The translations under genes were made by a program, and so were the position numbers. From Cepaea nemoralis (lineage: Eukaryota > Mollusca > Gastropoda > Stylommatophora > Helicidae), in assembly GCA_014155875.1 (NCBI GenBank), contig JACEFZ010017833.1, positions 62,001 to 126,000 of the forward strand: 64,000 bases of DNA, given 5' to 3'. Numbering within the stretch: position 1 is the stretch's first letter; every line of letters begins with the position of its first letter. The notes beneath the pieces were generated by a model. The model made no database searches and was not told where the DNA came from. It was given only the letters and a program-made list of their open reading frames with translations. This document shows positions 31,100 through 40,107 of this stretch, in pieces.

Positions 31100-31780
31100 C
31101 CTGGAATAAACTCTTAACATTACAACAGGCTTCCTTTTAATTAAGGAAAACACAACATACTTTTGTTTGCTGTTCTCATATTGTATAAGAGCAACCATAA
31201 TTAACACATGAGAATATTGTAAAATGTAAAGAACACATTGAGAACCAAATATTAACATAAAATCATTGAAAATCAAACGCACAATATGAATCAACCTAAG
31301 GCATTATAATGTGTTTAGAAATGTAAGGCAGACATTGAAAACTAAAGTTAAGACATAAAATTGTGAAAGTCCAACATAATTCATAAGGCATCGAGAATTA
31401 AATGTAGTACATAAAACACCGATAATCCAATATAATTCACAAGACATTGAAAATCAAAGGTAGGTTATAAAACATTGATAATCCAATACAATTCATAATG
31501 CATCGAGAACCAAACGTAGGACATAAACAAACTGAAATCAAATATACAACCCAACACTTTGAAAATCAAATATAAAGCATAAGTCACCATTAGCCATTCT
31601 AATATTTGAAAAATAACCAGCAACATTTCAAAACAATAACTATAATTGGAATACGAACTTGCACGCTATGTAACACCATAGAACAGCACACATAACATGT
31701 CAATGGACGCAAATAATATTAAATCATTCGTACAAGTCTGAAAAGAAACATAATTGGGCAATAATATACTGTTAGAATGT
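31100..31780. other. AT-rich sequence with loose CATTGAAAATCAAA repeats
   Basis: Phrases such as AACATTGAGAACCAAATATT and ACATAAAACATTGATAATCC recur irregularly between 31190 and 31590, an old degenerate tandem repeat of about 60 bp. No gene. Confidence 0.45.
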
Positions 31781-31855
31781 CACGAGGGTAAGTTAATAAG
31801 TAAGTCCCAAATGGCCGTAGAAAAATAACTAAATATGATAACAACTTGAAACCAG

Positions 31856-31917
<62 letters not shown>

Positions 31918-32391
31918 TGCCCTTTATTTCTAAACATATTTTCCACCAACATTGATGTACTTATCCTTTATCCTATCGTTTTATCAGTCCTCCCAAACCG
32001 GCTGCATAGACCTGTGTGCTCTGCTTTCATTTACCTGTGTGACTTATTTACTCGCCTTCGTAACATTTTCTACCCACCTATGCACCGCTTTACGGGACAT
32101 ACATTTGTCAGCATAGACACTAAACACCCACCTTGGCGGGAGACATTTCGCGAATGACGCCGAAGTTAAATGTGAAATGAAAACGTGGTTTAGAAAACAG
32201 AGCACGCAGTTCTATGCCGCCGGTTTGATAGGACTAACAAAACGATAGGATAAGTGCATCAATTTTGGTGAAAATTATTTTGACAAATAAAGGGACAATG
32301 TATGTATAAAAATAAACTGGTTTCAAATTGTTATCTTAGTTAGTTTTTTTTCTACAGCCATTTGTGACTTACTTATTAACTTACCATCGTA
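31781..32391. mobile_element. Foldback element made of two mariner 3' ends
   Basis: The outer arms match: GGTAAGTTAATAAGTAAGTC at 31787 is the inverted copy of GACTTACTTATTAACTTACC at 32366-32385, and the match continues inward through TTGAAACCAGTT and the CCCTTTATTTCTAA region to about 32030 and 32190. Each arm ends with a mariner transposase C-terminus: the right arm plus strand reads DKCINFGENYFDK-stop, and the left arm minus strand reads DKYINVGGKYV-stop. ACGAGGG at the left border fits a mariner end. The centre (about 32030-32190) is single-copy. No intact ORF. Confidence 0.82.
31859..31916 (+). repeat. (TA)n(CA)n microsatellite in the left arm of the foldback
   Basis: It replaces the short TATTTTTATACATACATTG-like stretch that is still unexpanded in the right arm (near 32305). 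Confidence 0.9.
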
Positions 32392-32394
32392 GAA

Positions 32395-32900
32395 TACATT
32401 CCACCCATTTTTACCAAGGTTGGCAAACAGTTATAGAATTGACGATATGAAACATATAGTAACTCACTGTCTCTACAGTCTGATCCCACTGACAATCTAT
32501 TAAAGAGAAGCTTTCCTTGTCTATAATTCTAATAAGTAACCTCATGCCTAGCATTTAGTCTGTGGGTTATGTCCATAATGGTACGTCTATTTAGATTGAC
32601 CTTATCCTCTAGGTGTTTGATATTTTTGTATTTCCTAGTCCACGGGCAGCCGGACGCCCGAGATTCAAATCTATTGTCACAAGGTGGGTGACCCCTGACT
32701 AGCGTTTATGATGCGTTAACATGACTATTTCTAGCAGTTTTCCCATTGTGGTCTTCATCCGAAATCATTTGTTCGTATTGATGTTTCTTAAAGACTCCAC
32801 CAATTGCTTGATTACCCAACATAAAAAGACGGCAATCCTTGGCAGAAAAGTGTAGTATAAAGATGCAGCGTGCTTAGTAAATTTGTTACATAAATGTAGC
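32395..32900. other. No gene recognised
   Basis: Unique AT-rich sequence. A block near 32645 (GCCGGACGCCCGAGATTCAAATC) could be a tRNA-like box of an old SINE, but the A box is not visible. Confidence 0.35.
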
Positions 32901-32904
32901 ATTA

Positions 32905-33555
32905 TTTGGATAGTTTGAAACCTGGCGAGGAGTGGGTACAAGTGCCAACAGATGTTTTGTACGTCCTTTCCAGTTTGCATCCAACTAGACAGAAAATGCA
33001 GACCAAAAAAAAAAACAAAAAACCGGCAGCTGTGGAGGCTGAAGTACAAGCGTTGATTTTCGAGAATTCGTTAGACGGTGATGCTGCCATTTACGCAAAT
33101 CGGTCGGTCGTTCGACATGTGACAAGTTCATGGGCCTTTCCGGCCTAGATCGGAGGGAGAGTTGTGAAGGAATATTCTGATGCATTTGCTTTGACCACAA
33201 GTAGCCTGAATATATAAATCATGGCAGTAAGTAAAGCAATAACATGACTCGAGACACAGACATTCACTAGGGCATGTTTCCTTAGTGACTGACAATGAGT
33301 ATGCCCAGGAAGATAGAGATGGAGTGGGTCCAGAGAGAGTGGGTGCTGTCTCTGGTGCGGTCTCGGCTGGCAAAGATTAGTTTCATTTTCGTGCCAGGGC
33401 ATGCAGGTGTACAAGGAAATAGCAGGCTCACAGACTTGCAGGTTAAGGCTACTGTGGAAGGCGGTCGAGCCAAGGACCAGGCTGATATTCTGAATGCGCT
33501 ACGAGTAGCAAGTCGTTTGCGAGAACCAGGTGAGGCTCCGAGAACAGGAAATTAA
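32905..33555 (+). mobile_element. LINE E-like remnant with degenerate RNase H
   Basis: The plus strand reads PGEEWVQVPTDVLYVLSSLH, AAIYANRSVVRHVTSSWAF (YTDGS changed to YANRS, first Asp lost), NIMAVSKAIT in place of the Glu motif, then MPRKIEMEWVQREWVLSLV and FVPGHAGVQGNSRLTDLQ. Several stops interrupt it. It is closer to the 5956-6175 fragment than to the LINE E copy at 24003. Confidence 0.8.
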
Positions 33556-33559
33556 AAGA

Positions 33560-33660
33560 AGTATGGCCAAACAAGAACACATCGCATGAAGCCAAAGTGT
33601 GGGCAAACAAGAACACCTCGCATGAAGCCAAAGTGTGGCCAAACAAGAACACCTCGCATA
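33560..33660 (+). repeat. 36-bp tandem repeat, about 3 units
   Basis: The unit starts GCCAAACAAGAACACATCGC and ends ATGAAGCCAAAGTGTG. Confidence 0.85.
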
Positions 33661-33861
33661 ATAATGTGCATAATAATAATGGTCAATTAATTGCACATCA
33701 TCTACAATAATACCCTTCTCTTTCACGTACAATATGCTTGTCAAAAGGTCATCAAATGTACAGTCTTTGATTTTATTTAAGTACATACAACCAAAGCACT
33801 GAAATTCATCAAAAGGTTTCAACCACTTTTCTAAGCAACAAATGCATGTTTCATACACCAA
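33661..33861 (-). CDS. Unassigned ORF fragment, possibly transposase C-terminus
   Basis: The minus strand opens YETCICCLEKWLKPFDEFQC, MYLNKIKDCTFDDLLTSILY and DDVQLIDHYY before it enters the 36-bp repeat. The amphipathic pattern with FDEF and W/L-rich helices resembles hAT-like or ZMYM-like transposase C-termini, but I cannot assign it. It could also be an exon. Confidence 0.22.
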
Positions 33862-34900
33862 CCTAACATTAACATTTTGACCATAGAGACTACATCATTG
33901 TTAGTGTTGCCTGACATAAGCCTGGGTCATTGACATTGAGGTGAGTGACCGGGCATGAGGAAGAATGGAGGTGAGAGTGGGAGACAGTAAAGTGACTGAC
34001 CTGGCTATGAGAAAACAGCCAGTCCTGAGAAATAAAATAGTGAGGGTAGAGGAAAAAACCCCAATGAGGGATGGGGGGAGAGATACTGTAGTTTTGTGTG
34101 AAGTCAAGGGACTTCAGGGCAGTTGATGTGTAGATGCCGAACTGATCGGTAGTCTAAGGAGAAGCGGAGTTAGAGATCTCCGTGTTGTGTTGTTCTCCGA
34201 GTTATGAAGACAGGCCTGAACCAGAGTGGGTTCTATAGGGAGTGAGGGCCTAAAACCCAGAGTGGGTTATATAGTTGAGCAGTGGCTCCGACCCAATGTG
34301 TGGGTTGTATTGTGGGAGATCCAGCCGTGGATAGTAGCTGGATTACCTGTCTTGTGGATTGAGATAAGAAGCAGGCCGTGAGAAGGCATTGATGTGTGCT
34401 GGTTAAATTGTGAGGAGGATATTTATATTCTATGGATTACATTGTTTCTGGAATAAATGATTATGTGCGCCAACTCAATCTTGTTTCATGACTGGTGAAG
34501 GTGCACTTCTGGGGTGAGTTGGATTAAGAGACAGTTAGATATCTCAATTGACACACCATGAACATCGTTACCTAGACAACGACCATCACACGACGATATC
34601 AAGCAAAGATCATCAAGAACATTGATATTATCCTGAAGAACGACGTGTGACATTGCCGAATAGAGCAACAGTTAGATTCAAATTATACAAATAATTGGTG
34701 TTTCACATTTGGTATAAATAGGAAAATTAAATAAATATTATTAAGCAATGGGTTTTAAGTTGTAACAACAATACATAAAAAGTGATAACATAAAATATTT
34801 AAAAAGCCGGGCATTTTAAGGGTGTTTAGCTTTGCCTGCCGGACGGAGGACACGAGGCTAACAAGGAGGACATGTCCTCTCTTTGCCGGACGTCTGGCAA
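33862..34900. other. Intergenic sequence, possible LTR-like stretch
   Basis: 34140-34480 holds repeated CCAGAGTGGGTTCTATAGG-type phrases and an AATAAA at about 34452, reminiscent of an LTR, but no boundaries or second copy can be defined. Near 34840-34905 GCCGGACGGAGGACACGAGG and GCCGGACGTCTGGCAACCCT look like the end of a DNA transposon. Confidence 0.3.
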
Positions 34901-35078
34901 CCCTAGTAAGATCCCAAAACGTGTTAACTCCTCACGTTTTCTGACGCTTACTTGAGATAAAGCATCCGAAGTCATGGTTGGGAATAACTTACTAGAGATA
35001 TCTCATCCGAAGTCAAGGTCGGCAAGACCCCAGAACGTGTTGACTCCTTACGTTTTCTGACGTTTACTTGAGATCCGA
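34901..35078 (+). repeat. Imperfect direct repeat (two units, ~117 bp apart)
   Basis: AACGTGTTAACTCCTCACG then TTTTCTGACGCTTACTTGAG at 34918-34958 recurs at 35035-35074 with a few changes, each copy next to ATCCGAAGTCA-type sequence. Confidence 0.7.
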
Positions 35079-35081
35079 AGT

Positions 35082-35937
35082 TTATATGCTGTTATCATTA
35101 CGTGACTCTATAATACTCTCAAGAAGAGCGGGAAACGTATTCTGTTGTAAGCTAAAAGTCACATTGGGGATACTATTGCAGATTTGTTTCATATCTGCAA
35201 AAGTCTTGCTTGGATTAACTTGCAGACATTCTCTGGTGATATCCAATACAGAGTTGTCTACCATTAGCTCAAAATTTGGTAAAGACAACTTTGAAACTGC
35301 TGTATCAAGTCGATCTTGAAATTGCTTTTTCAAGTTTGGGATTTTATCAACAGCTGAGTTTACTGTATCCGTAAGACCCCCATGTTTCTCCTCAAGCTGA
35401 GCCAAGAGTTTAAATTCTTCTTGTGTGATGCGTTGTCGCAACTGTTTCCCCCATGTTTGAATATCACCAGCAACTTTATTACTCTCACTTTCTATTGCAT
35501 CTTTCTGCGTGTTACAGAGACACTACCATTTTGTGGATTCTTCTATCAGAGTCCGCATGATTTTTATTGCCACATTGACGGTGGCTTTACGCTGGCGGGC
35601 AGCGGCAGTCAGCATCTCTACATGCCCACACTGTCGGTGTGAGTATATAACACATTTATGACAGAGTATGGCAGAACAATCAAAACAGTAATAATCATAT
35701 TCAATGTCCGGGTGGGTTCGACACACATTCTTCGTCTCTAGCTGTTCCCTTGATTTCCTGATGATGTCCTTGATAAGAAAGTCTGTCTTAAAGAGACTGG
35801 CCCATTCTGACCGAGGCAATGTAGGATTTGGAGCTGCGATAATAGCTCTACAGCAAGGGCAGGAGAAACTAGGGACATCGCCAGTTGATTGTCTTGTTGA
35901 AGAGGTGATAAGATTATGAAGGCATGTTTCACAGAAT
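35082..35937 (-). pseudogene. TRIM-like locus: RING second half, B-box and helical region, one in-frame stop
   Basis: Minus-strand exon beginning after a TTTTACTTTCAG acceptor (35944-35938). It reads FCETCLHNLITSSTR and FSCPCCRAIIAAPNPTLP (the C-terminal half of a RING finger), then a B-box CRTHPDIEYDYYCFDCSAIL with CHKC and SHRQCGH completing the C/H ligand set, then a helical region. The frame is broken once by TAG at 35523-35525 after EESTKW and continues in the same frame as DAIESESNKVAGDIQTW to NDNSI-stop at 35082. Intact relatives are RING/B-box E3 ligase-like proteins. The RING first half must lie in an upstream exon that is not visible; beyond 35984 there is only (GA)n, (TA)n and LINE F. 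A single stop may be a real nonsense change, an assembly error or a recoded codon; it is too short a gap for an intron. Confidence 0.72.
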
Positions 35938-35981
35938 CTGAAAGTAAAAATGCGCTGTGTCAGTGCAATTCATAATTATAA

Positions 35982-35983
<2 letters not shown>

Positions 35984-36067
<84 letters not shown>

Positions 36068-36072
36068 CAGAC

Positions 36073-36115
<43 letters not shown>

Positions 36116-36130
36116 TAAAGAGAGCAAGAG
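35984..36130. repeat. (GA)n microsatellite
   Basis: Long GA run with scattered GACAGA and GATA changes, 45 bp upstream (minus sense) of the TRIM-like exon acceptor. Confidence 0.95.
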
Positions 36131-36132
36131 GA

Positions 36133-36145
36133 TTATATATATATA

Positions 36146-36222
<77 letters not shown>

Positions 36223-36256
36223 TAATATCCATATATATATCTATTATATATATATG
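36133..36256. repeat. (TA)n microsatellite
   Basis: TA run with two short interruptions directly after the GA run. Confidence 0.95.
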
Positions 36257-36589
36257 TTAGCGCCGAACGTTGGGCGGCGCTTACCAAACCCGACACCCCA
36301 CATTGTGCCAACGGCTTCGGGCGGAAGAGCGCAATTGGGAGGGTACAAGCCTTACCCTGGTGCGAGGAAATGCAAGCTAAAGACAAAATTGTCATGGCAG
36401 GGCAGACCAGGCCCTAAGCCTTGGTTGGCAGCTGGTCTAGGATCGAAGCTCCGACAGGCGGACAGTTAGAGCATTGCTTTGCTGATCCGGCAGCTTCTGC
36501 AGCTTGTCTTGTTCCAGATGTAGGGGTGTTACCTTTCCTCTGGAGTGAACTAGACAGGCCGAGAGAGGGATCATGCTGCATGGGCAACA

Positions 36590-37225
36590 CATGATCTCTA
36601 TATTTTAGCCAAGGCTTTGTACCAAAATTAGGAGGGTACTGATCAGAGAGTTGCTTTTTGCAGATGATGCTGCAGTTACGATAGGCTTCAGACAGGTATG
36701 AAGATCCCAAGTAACAGTTACAGGTGTGCACATTGGACAACCGATTGTCAGGGAGTGCCCGAGAAAAGCTGGAGCCTCAGGTCATTGAGGTTCTGCGTCG
36801 TGCCAAGTTCAAGTACCCAGACAGACAGAAGATTGTTGTTTCCAAGAAGTGGGGCTTCAGCGAGTACCCTCGCCAGGAGTTTGAGCGCACGAGAGCTCAA
36901 TGTCTGCTTATCCCTGATGGTGTGGGCATACAGTACAAACCCAACCTCGGCCCACGTGACGCACTGAAGCAGCGAGTTTCTGCGACCCACTCTGAGGAAG
37001 AATTGCAATGTCTACTATCTGCATTCTCCAATGCTTGTTCTGAATTTGGTTTAACAATTAGCAAAAAGAAGACACAGATTATGTCACAAGGTGCACATGG
37101 GGTACCATCAATCTTTATTGACGACGCCGAACTAGAGATAGTAGACCATTTTACATATCTAGGATCAGTGGTAAATAGCAAATTATCCCTAGATCAGGAA
37201 ATCAACATCCGGATTGGTAAGGCAG
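36590..37225 (+). mobile_element. LINE F copy 1, 5' section (RT), split by an RPL10 piece and ended by the LTR insertion
   Basis: Reads TKIRRVLIRELLFADDAAVT (FADD active site) up to 36679, is interrupted by 304 bp of RPL10, and resumes in frame at 36984 with THSEEELQCLLSAFSNACSE, FGLTISKKKTQIMSQGAHG and DHFTYLGSVVNSKLS to INIRIGKA at 37225. The same protein continues at 44587 after the LTR element. The family is an APE-endonuclease LINE with a C-terminal C2H2 finger. Upstream of 36590 (36257-36589) no reading frame can be recognised. Confidence 0.85.
36680..36983 (+). pseudogene. RPL10: 304-bp piece of RPL10 (uL16) inserted in LINE F
   Basis: Identical to 46047-46350 except for one base (AACCTCGG here, AACCCCGG there). 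It encodes EPQVIEVLRRAKFKYPDRQK, IVVSKKWGFSEYPRQEF and LLIPDGVGIQYKPN, the C-terminal half of ribosomal protein uL16/RPL10, with the same frame error upstream. The LINE F text reads GTTAC before it and GACCC after it; removing the insert restores AAVT|THSEEE. No target duplication and no poly(A) are present. Confidence 0.88.
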
Positions 37226-37456
37226 TGTAACAGTAGTGGAGTATTAGGGTATTAGGATCTAGTGGGAAACAGCTACAGCACGATTGAGCATCGGAGGAGA
37301 ATGGAGGGGGGGATGCTCAAGTCGTGACGTAGTGGGTTGTCAGGGGACAGTCAAGATCCCGCTTTAGAACTGGAAAGAAGCCATGTTGTCATCGTGAAGA
37401 AAATAAACAGTCTTTGAATAAAAACCCAGTCTTTGTTGGTTCTGTACTCTGGTACA
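37226..37456 (+). repeat. 5' LTR
   Basis: 231 bp, TG...CA ends. It contains AATAAA at about 37400 and 37417. It differs from the 3' LTR at two bases (AGTGGGAAAC versus AGTGTGAAAC, and one A/G in the G run). Confidence 0.95.
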
Positions 37457-38747
37457 GGACTAATTTTGGAGCCTACGACCGAGGATTCGAGCCTGGTATA
37501 ATCCGGTCTACAGAGAAACAACGCGAAGTCATGCCGTATACTATATAACATCGCGGAGGCCAAAAACTGAGAAGATGATCCTTGCTCCGTTTGTCTAAAT
37601 CGCCAGAAACAATTTCGGCGCGCTTTTAAACCAGCATTGAACGTAACAAGGCGCAGTGGGAAAGATGGCCAATAAGTATAAGTTATCTGTGAATACAGCG
37701 ACCAAAAGCCCGGCCAGGGGCGGTTGTCTGTAAGTCTTTTTCAAGACTTGAGATAACAAATAAATTGGCGTCAAGAGAAGAGTGAAAACCAACCCAACTT
37801 GCCATAACGGGTGGCAGCGCCTGCAAACACCATCATAACGACTCCTCTTGGTCATTACTCTGCCGAATATGTCAAGTTCAAGTCAGTGAAATCAATATCT
37901 CGAACGAGGAGTGTGCTGAAAGTCGGCTCAGTTTGATCAGGTCTTGAGCAAGCAGAACGTTTGGCTAAAGGGCAATCCAGAAATCCAGTCGTCTGATCGT
38001 TGAGTCAGGTGAGAAAGAACATTTCAATAAGACAATCAAGTTCAGCCTCAATGTTAAATAGGTTTCGTTCTGAACGCTAACAAATAGAAAAAAGAACGTT
38101 GGCTAAAAGACAGTCGAGACAGCAAATAAATAAGGCATACTTCATGGATTGCCCAATGTTTTGTTGACGAGTCAGACTATCTCGGGGCTCTACTGCAATC
38201 GAGAGCCGCTCGCTGTTGTCTGTCAGACTATCTCAAGACGTCGATGATGTACTCCATCTCAGAAGGGACCCAACCAAGGGTTGAAGCACGGTACTGAGCA
38301 TCCCAAGAAGAGAGACTACCTGAGAAGAAACTCCCTAACTACCTGTTGATACCTGAAACGTGATTGATAGGAGGAACATTTCAACTAGTACGGACTCCCG
38401 GCGTTTGAATGTAACGTAGACAGAGACATAGACGCCAGGAACTTTATGTTCGGTTGGAAAGATAACCTCAACAAGAAAAAAAAAAGGGGGTAACATATTT
38501 AATATTGGATAAAAAATAATTGAATTCTTTAGTTAATTAATTTAGATATTAATAAGAATTGATTGTTTGGTTGCTTGTATAGGTATAAATATTTCAGCTT
38601 AGAAGACTCATCACAGCACGGTGGAGAATCAGGCATATTTCAGCTGAACTCAGGACAAGTTTTTTTTTCTCCAGGTACCAAAGAATATACAGAAGAAGAA
38701 GTAGAAAATATTGTTTCAGGTTGATAGATATTTCAAAGGAAGTTAAT
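37457..38747 (+). other. Leader region of the LTR element
   Basis: Starts GGACTAATTTTGGAGCCTAC; the primer binding site cannot be assigned with confidence. No ORF of note on the plus strand. A pyrimidine tract followed by CAG at about 38660-38675 and TTGTTTCAG before 38720 look like splice acceptors, so the leader might be spliced. Confidence 0.5.
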
Positions 38748-39698
38748 ATGAATTACTTGTGTGGGGAATTACAACGGGTTAGTACATGGTTAGGGGAATT
38801 AAAGGTGTCAATTACGGAAGTAGAGAATTTTCTGGAAACGTTGAAGAACAAAACGACTAGACAAGACCCTTATAGAATTATGGTAGACTGTAATGGAGTA
38901 GGAAAGAATAACAGGAGACAGCCACTGCTTAATAAAGACAGAAGACAATATAGTTATGACGAACCAAGGCCTAATGGTTATAGGGCAAAAGACGGTGAGA
39001 ACAGACGTAATGGTGAAAGGTCGGACTGGTATACTAGTTATAAATACAAAAATGGGCGTGAGAGAAACCTTTCAAGGAAATCATGGGACTGGCCCTCTCA
39101 CAGTGCAAACGCTAGAAAAAGACGTAACGACTGGTTTGAAAAGAGACAAAGACAATATTTGAAGTCAGGATCGAAAGACAGAGTAGAACACAAAGATAAG
39201 AATTCAACGACTCCTAAAGTACTGGCCAATATTAGGATTGAACAGGAAAAGAAGACGACGATATTAGTAAAGAAAAGAAACCGAGAGACACAGACGCAGG
39301 CAGGTAATACGATAGAAAATAGTACACAGACTCAGGTAGATACAGTAGAGAAAAAGGTCCAGGTACAACCAGCCAGCAAGATAACAAAGGGAAGTCAAAC
39401 TGACTTAATAGAAACTCAGGCAAAATCAACTCATTTGACTAAGGGAGACAAGGTTGAAGTTAAGAAAGATAGACAGATGAGAACCAAGGACGAAAGAAAG
39501 CCAAAGAGGAAAAGTATTGAAGAAAGGAATAGTAGTATGATAGTAAATAGAGGTACTGCCGTGTCAAGTTCCTCAGATATAGACATGAAACTAATTCCCA
39601 AATGGTGTAGGAATATTAGCTGGCAGAGTTCAGATTACGGAGAAGATATTCCTACAGCCGCATATTATAGTGATGCTGAAACAGATATTAATTACTGA
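38748..39698 (+). CDS. Gag-position basic ORF of the LTR element (316 codons) with TQT motifs
   Basis: Starts at the ATG in GTTAATATGAATTAC (MNYLCGELQRVSTWLGEL) and stops at TGA 39696-39698. The N-terminus has a heptad-like helical stretch (about residues 5-40), followed by a very charged Lys/Arg/Asn-rich region, without a CCHC knuckle. Three short motifs ETQTQ (T181-T183), STQTQ (T193-T195) and KGSQTD (S216-D219) fit the x-(T/S)-Q-T-x core bound by dynein light chain LC8. Position after the leader suggests a Gag role, but there is no sequence proof. It overlaps the next ORF by 29 bp in the +1 frame. Confidence 0.6.
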   Translation: MNYLCGELQRVSTWLGELKVSITEVENFLETLKNKTTRQDPYRIMVDCNGVGKNNRRQPLLNKDRRQYSYDEPRPNGYRAKDGENRRNGERSDWYTSYKYKNGRERNLSRKSWDWPSHSANARKRRNDWFEKRQRQYLKSGSKDRVEHKDKNSTTPKVLANIRIEQEKKTTILVKKRNRETQTQAGNTIENSTQTQVDTVEKKVQVQPASKITKGSQTDLIETQAKSTHLTKGDKVEVKKDRQMRTKDERKPKRKSIEERNSSMIVNRGTAVSSSSDIDMKLIPKWCRNISWQSSDYGEDIPTAAYYSDAETDINY

Positions 39699-40107
39699 TG
39701 ATTCGGAGAATGAGAGAGCTGCACTACGAGCAGATCCTGAATCGAAGCGTGATGTTCCCTCATACGGTGTAGTTACTGGTAGACAGACGGACAGAGTTTT
39801 GGTTAATGACTCTTTAGAAATAGATACCAGTTTATATGACAAGAAAGTAGGGAAGGTTAAGGGACGAAGACCAAGAAAGAGAAAGAAACTCAGACGTTCT
39901 AAAGGCGACTATGGAAATGGAATTGACGTGGCTGCGGTGAACTACTATAATGAATCTGATGAGGGAACTATTGTCAGTGTGTCATCTGAAGACGAAATGG
40001 GGAAGTACAAACGTTACGTAAGGTATATAGGAAACAGTGAGCAGACCGACGCAAATAAAGGAAATAGAAGAAAACATGTAAGAAGAAGAATAGTGATAGA
40101 CAGATAG
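39670..40107 (+). CDS. Second ORF of the LTR element, 145 codons
   Basis: In the +1 frame relative to the previous ORF, from ATG in MMLKQILITDDSENERAAL to a TAG. It is rich in Arg/Lys (KVKGRRPRKRKKLRRSKGDY) and acidic patches. The 29-bp overlap could serve a +1 frameshift fusion or could result from a simple indel in an older single ORF. No protease motif (DSG/DTG) is visible. Confidence 0.45.
   Translation: MMLKQILITDDSENERAALRADPESKRDVPSYGVVTGRQTDRVLVNDSLEIDTSLYDKKVGKVKGRRPRKRKKLRRSKGDYGNGIDVAAVNYYNESDEGTIVSVSSEDEMGKYKRYVRYIGNSEQTDANKGNRRKHVRRRIVIDR

Noticed and set aside
34140..34480. Possible solo LTR with repeated CAGAGTGGGTTCTAT phrases and AATAAA
   Set aside because: No TG...CA borders, second copy or target duplication could be defined.
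35500..35530. A mini-intron removing the TAG of the TRIM-like locus
   Set aside because: The only GT..AG pair around the stop (GTAGTG to CGCAG) would be 22 bp, too short for splicing.
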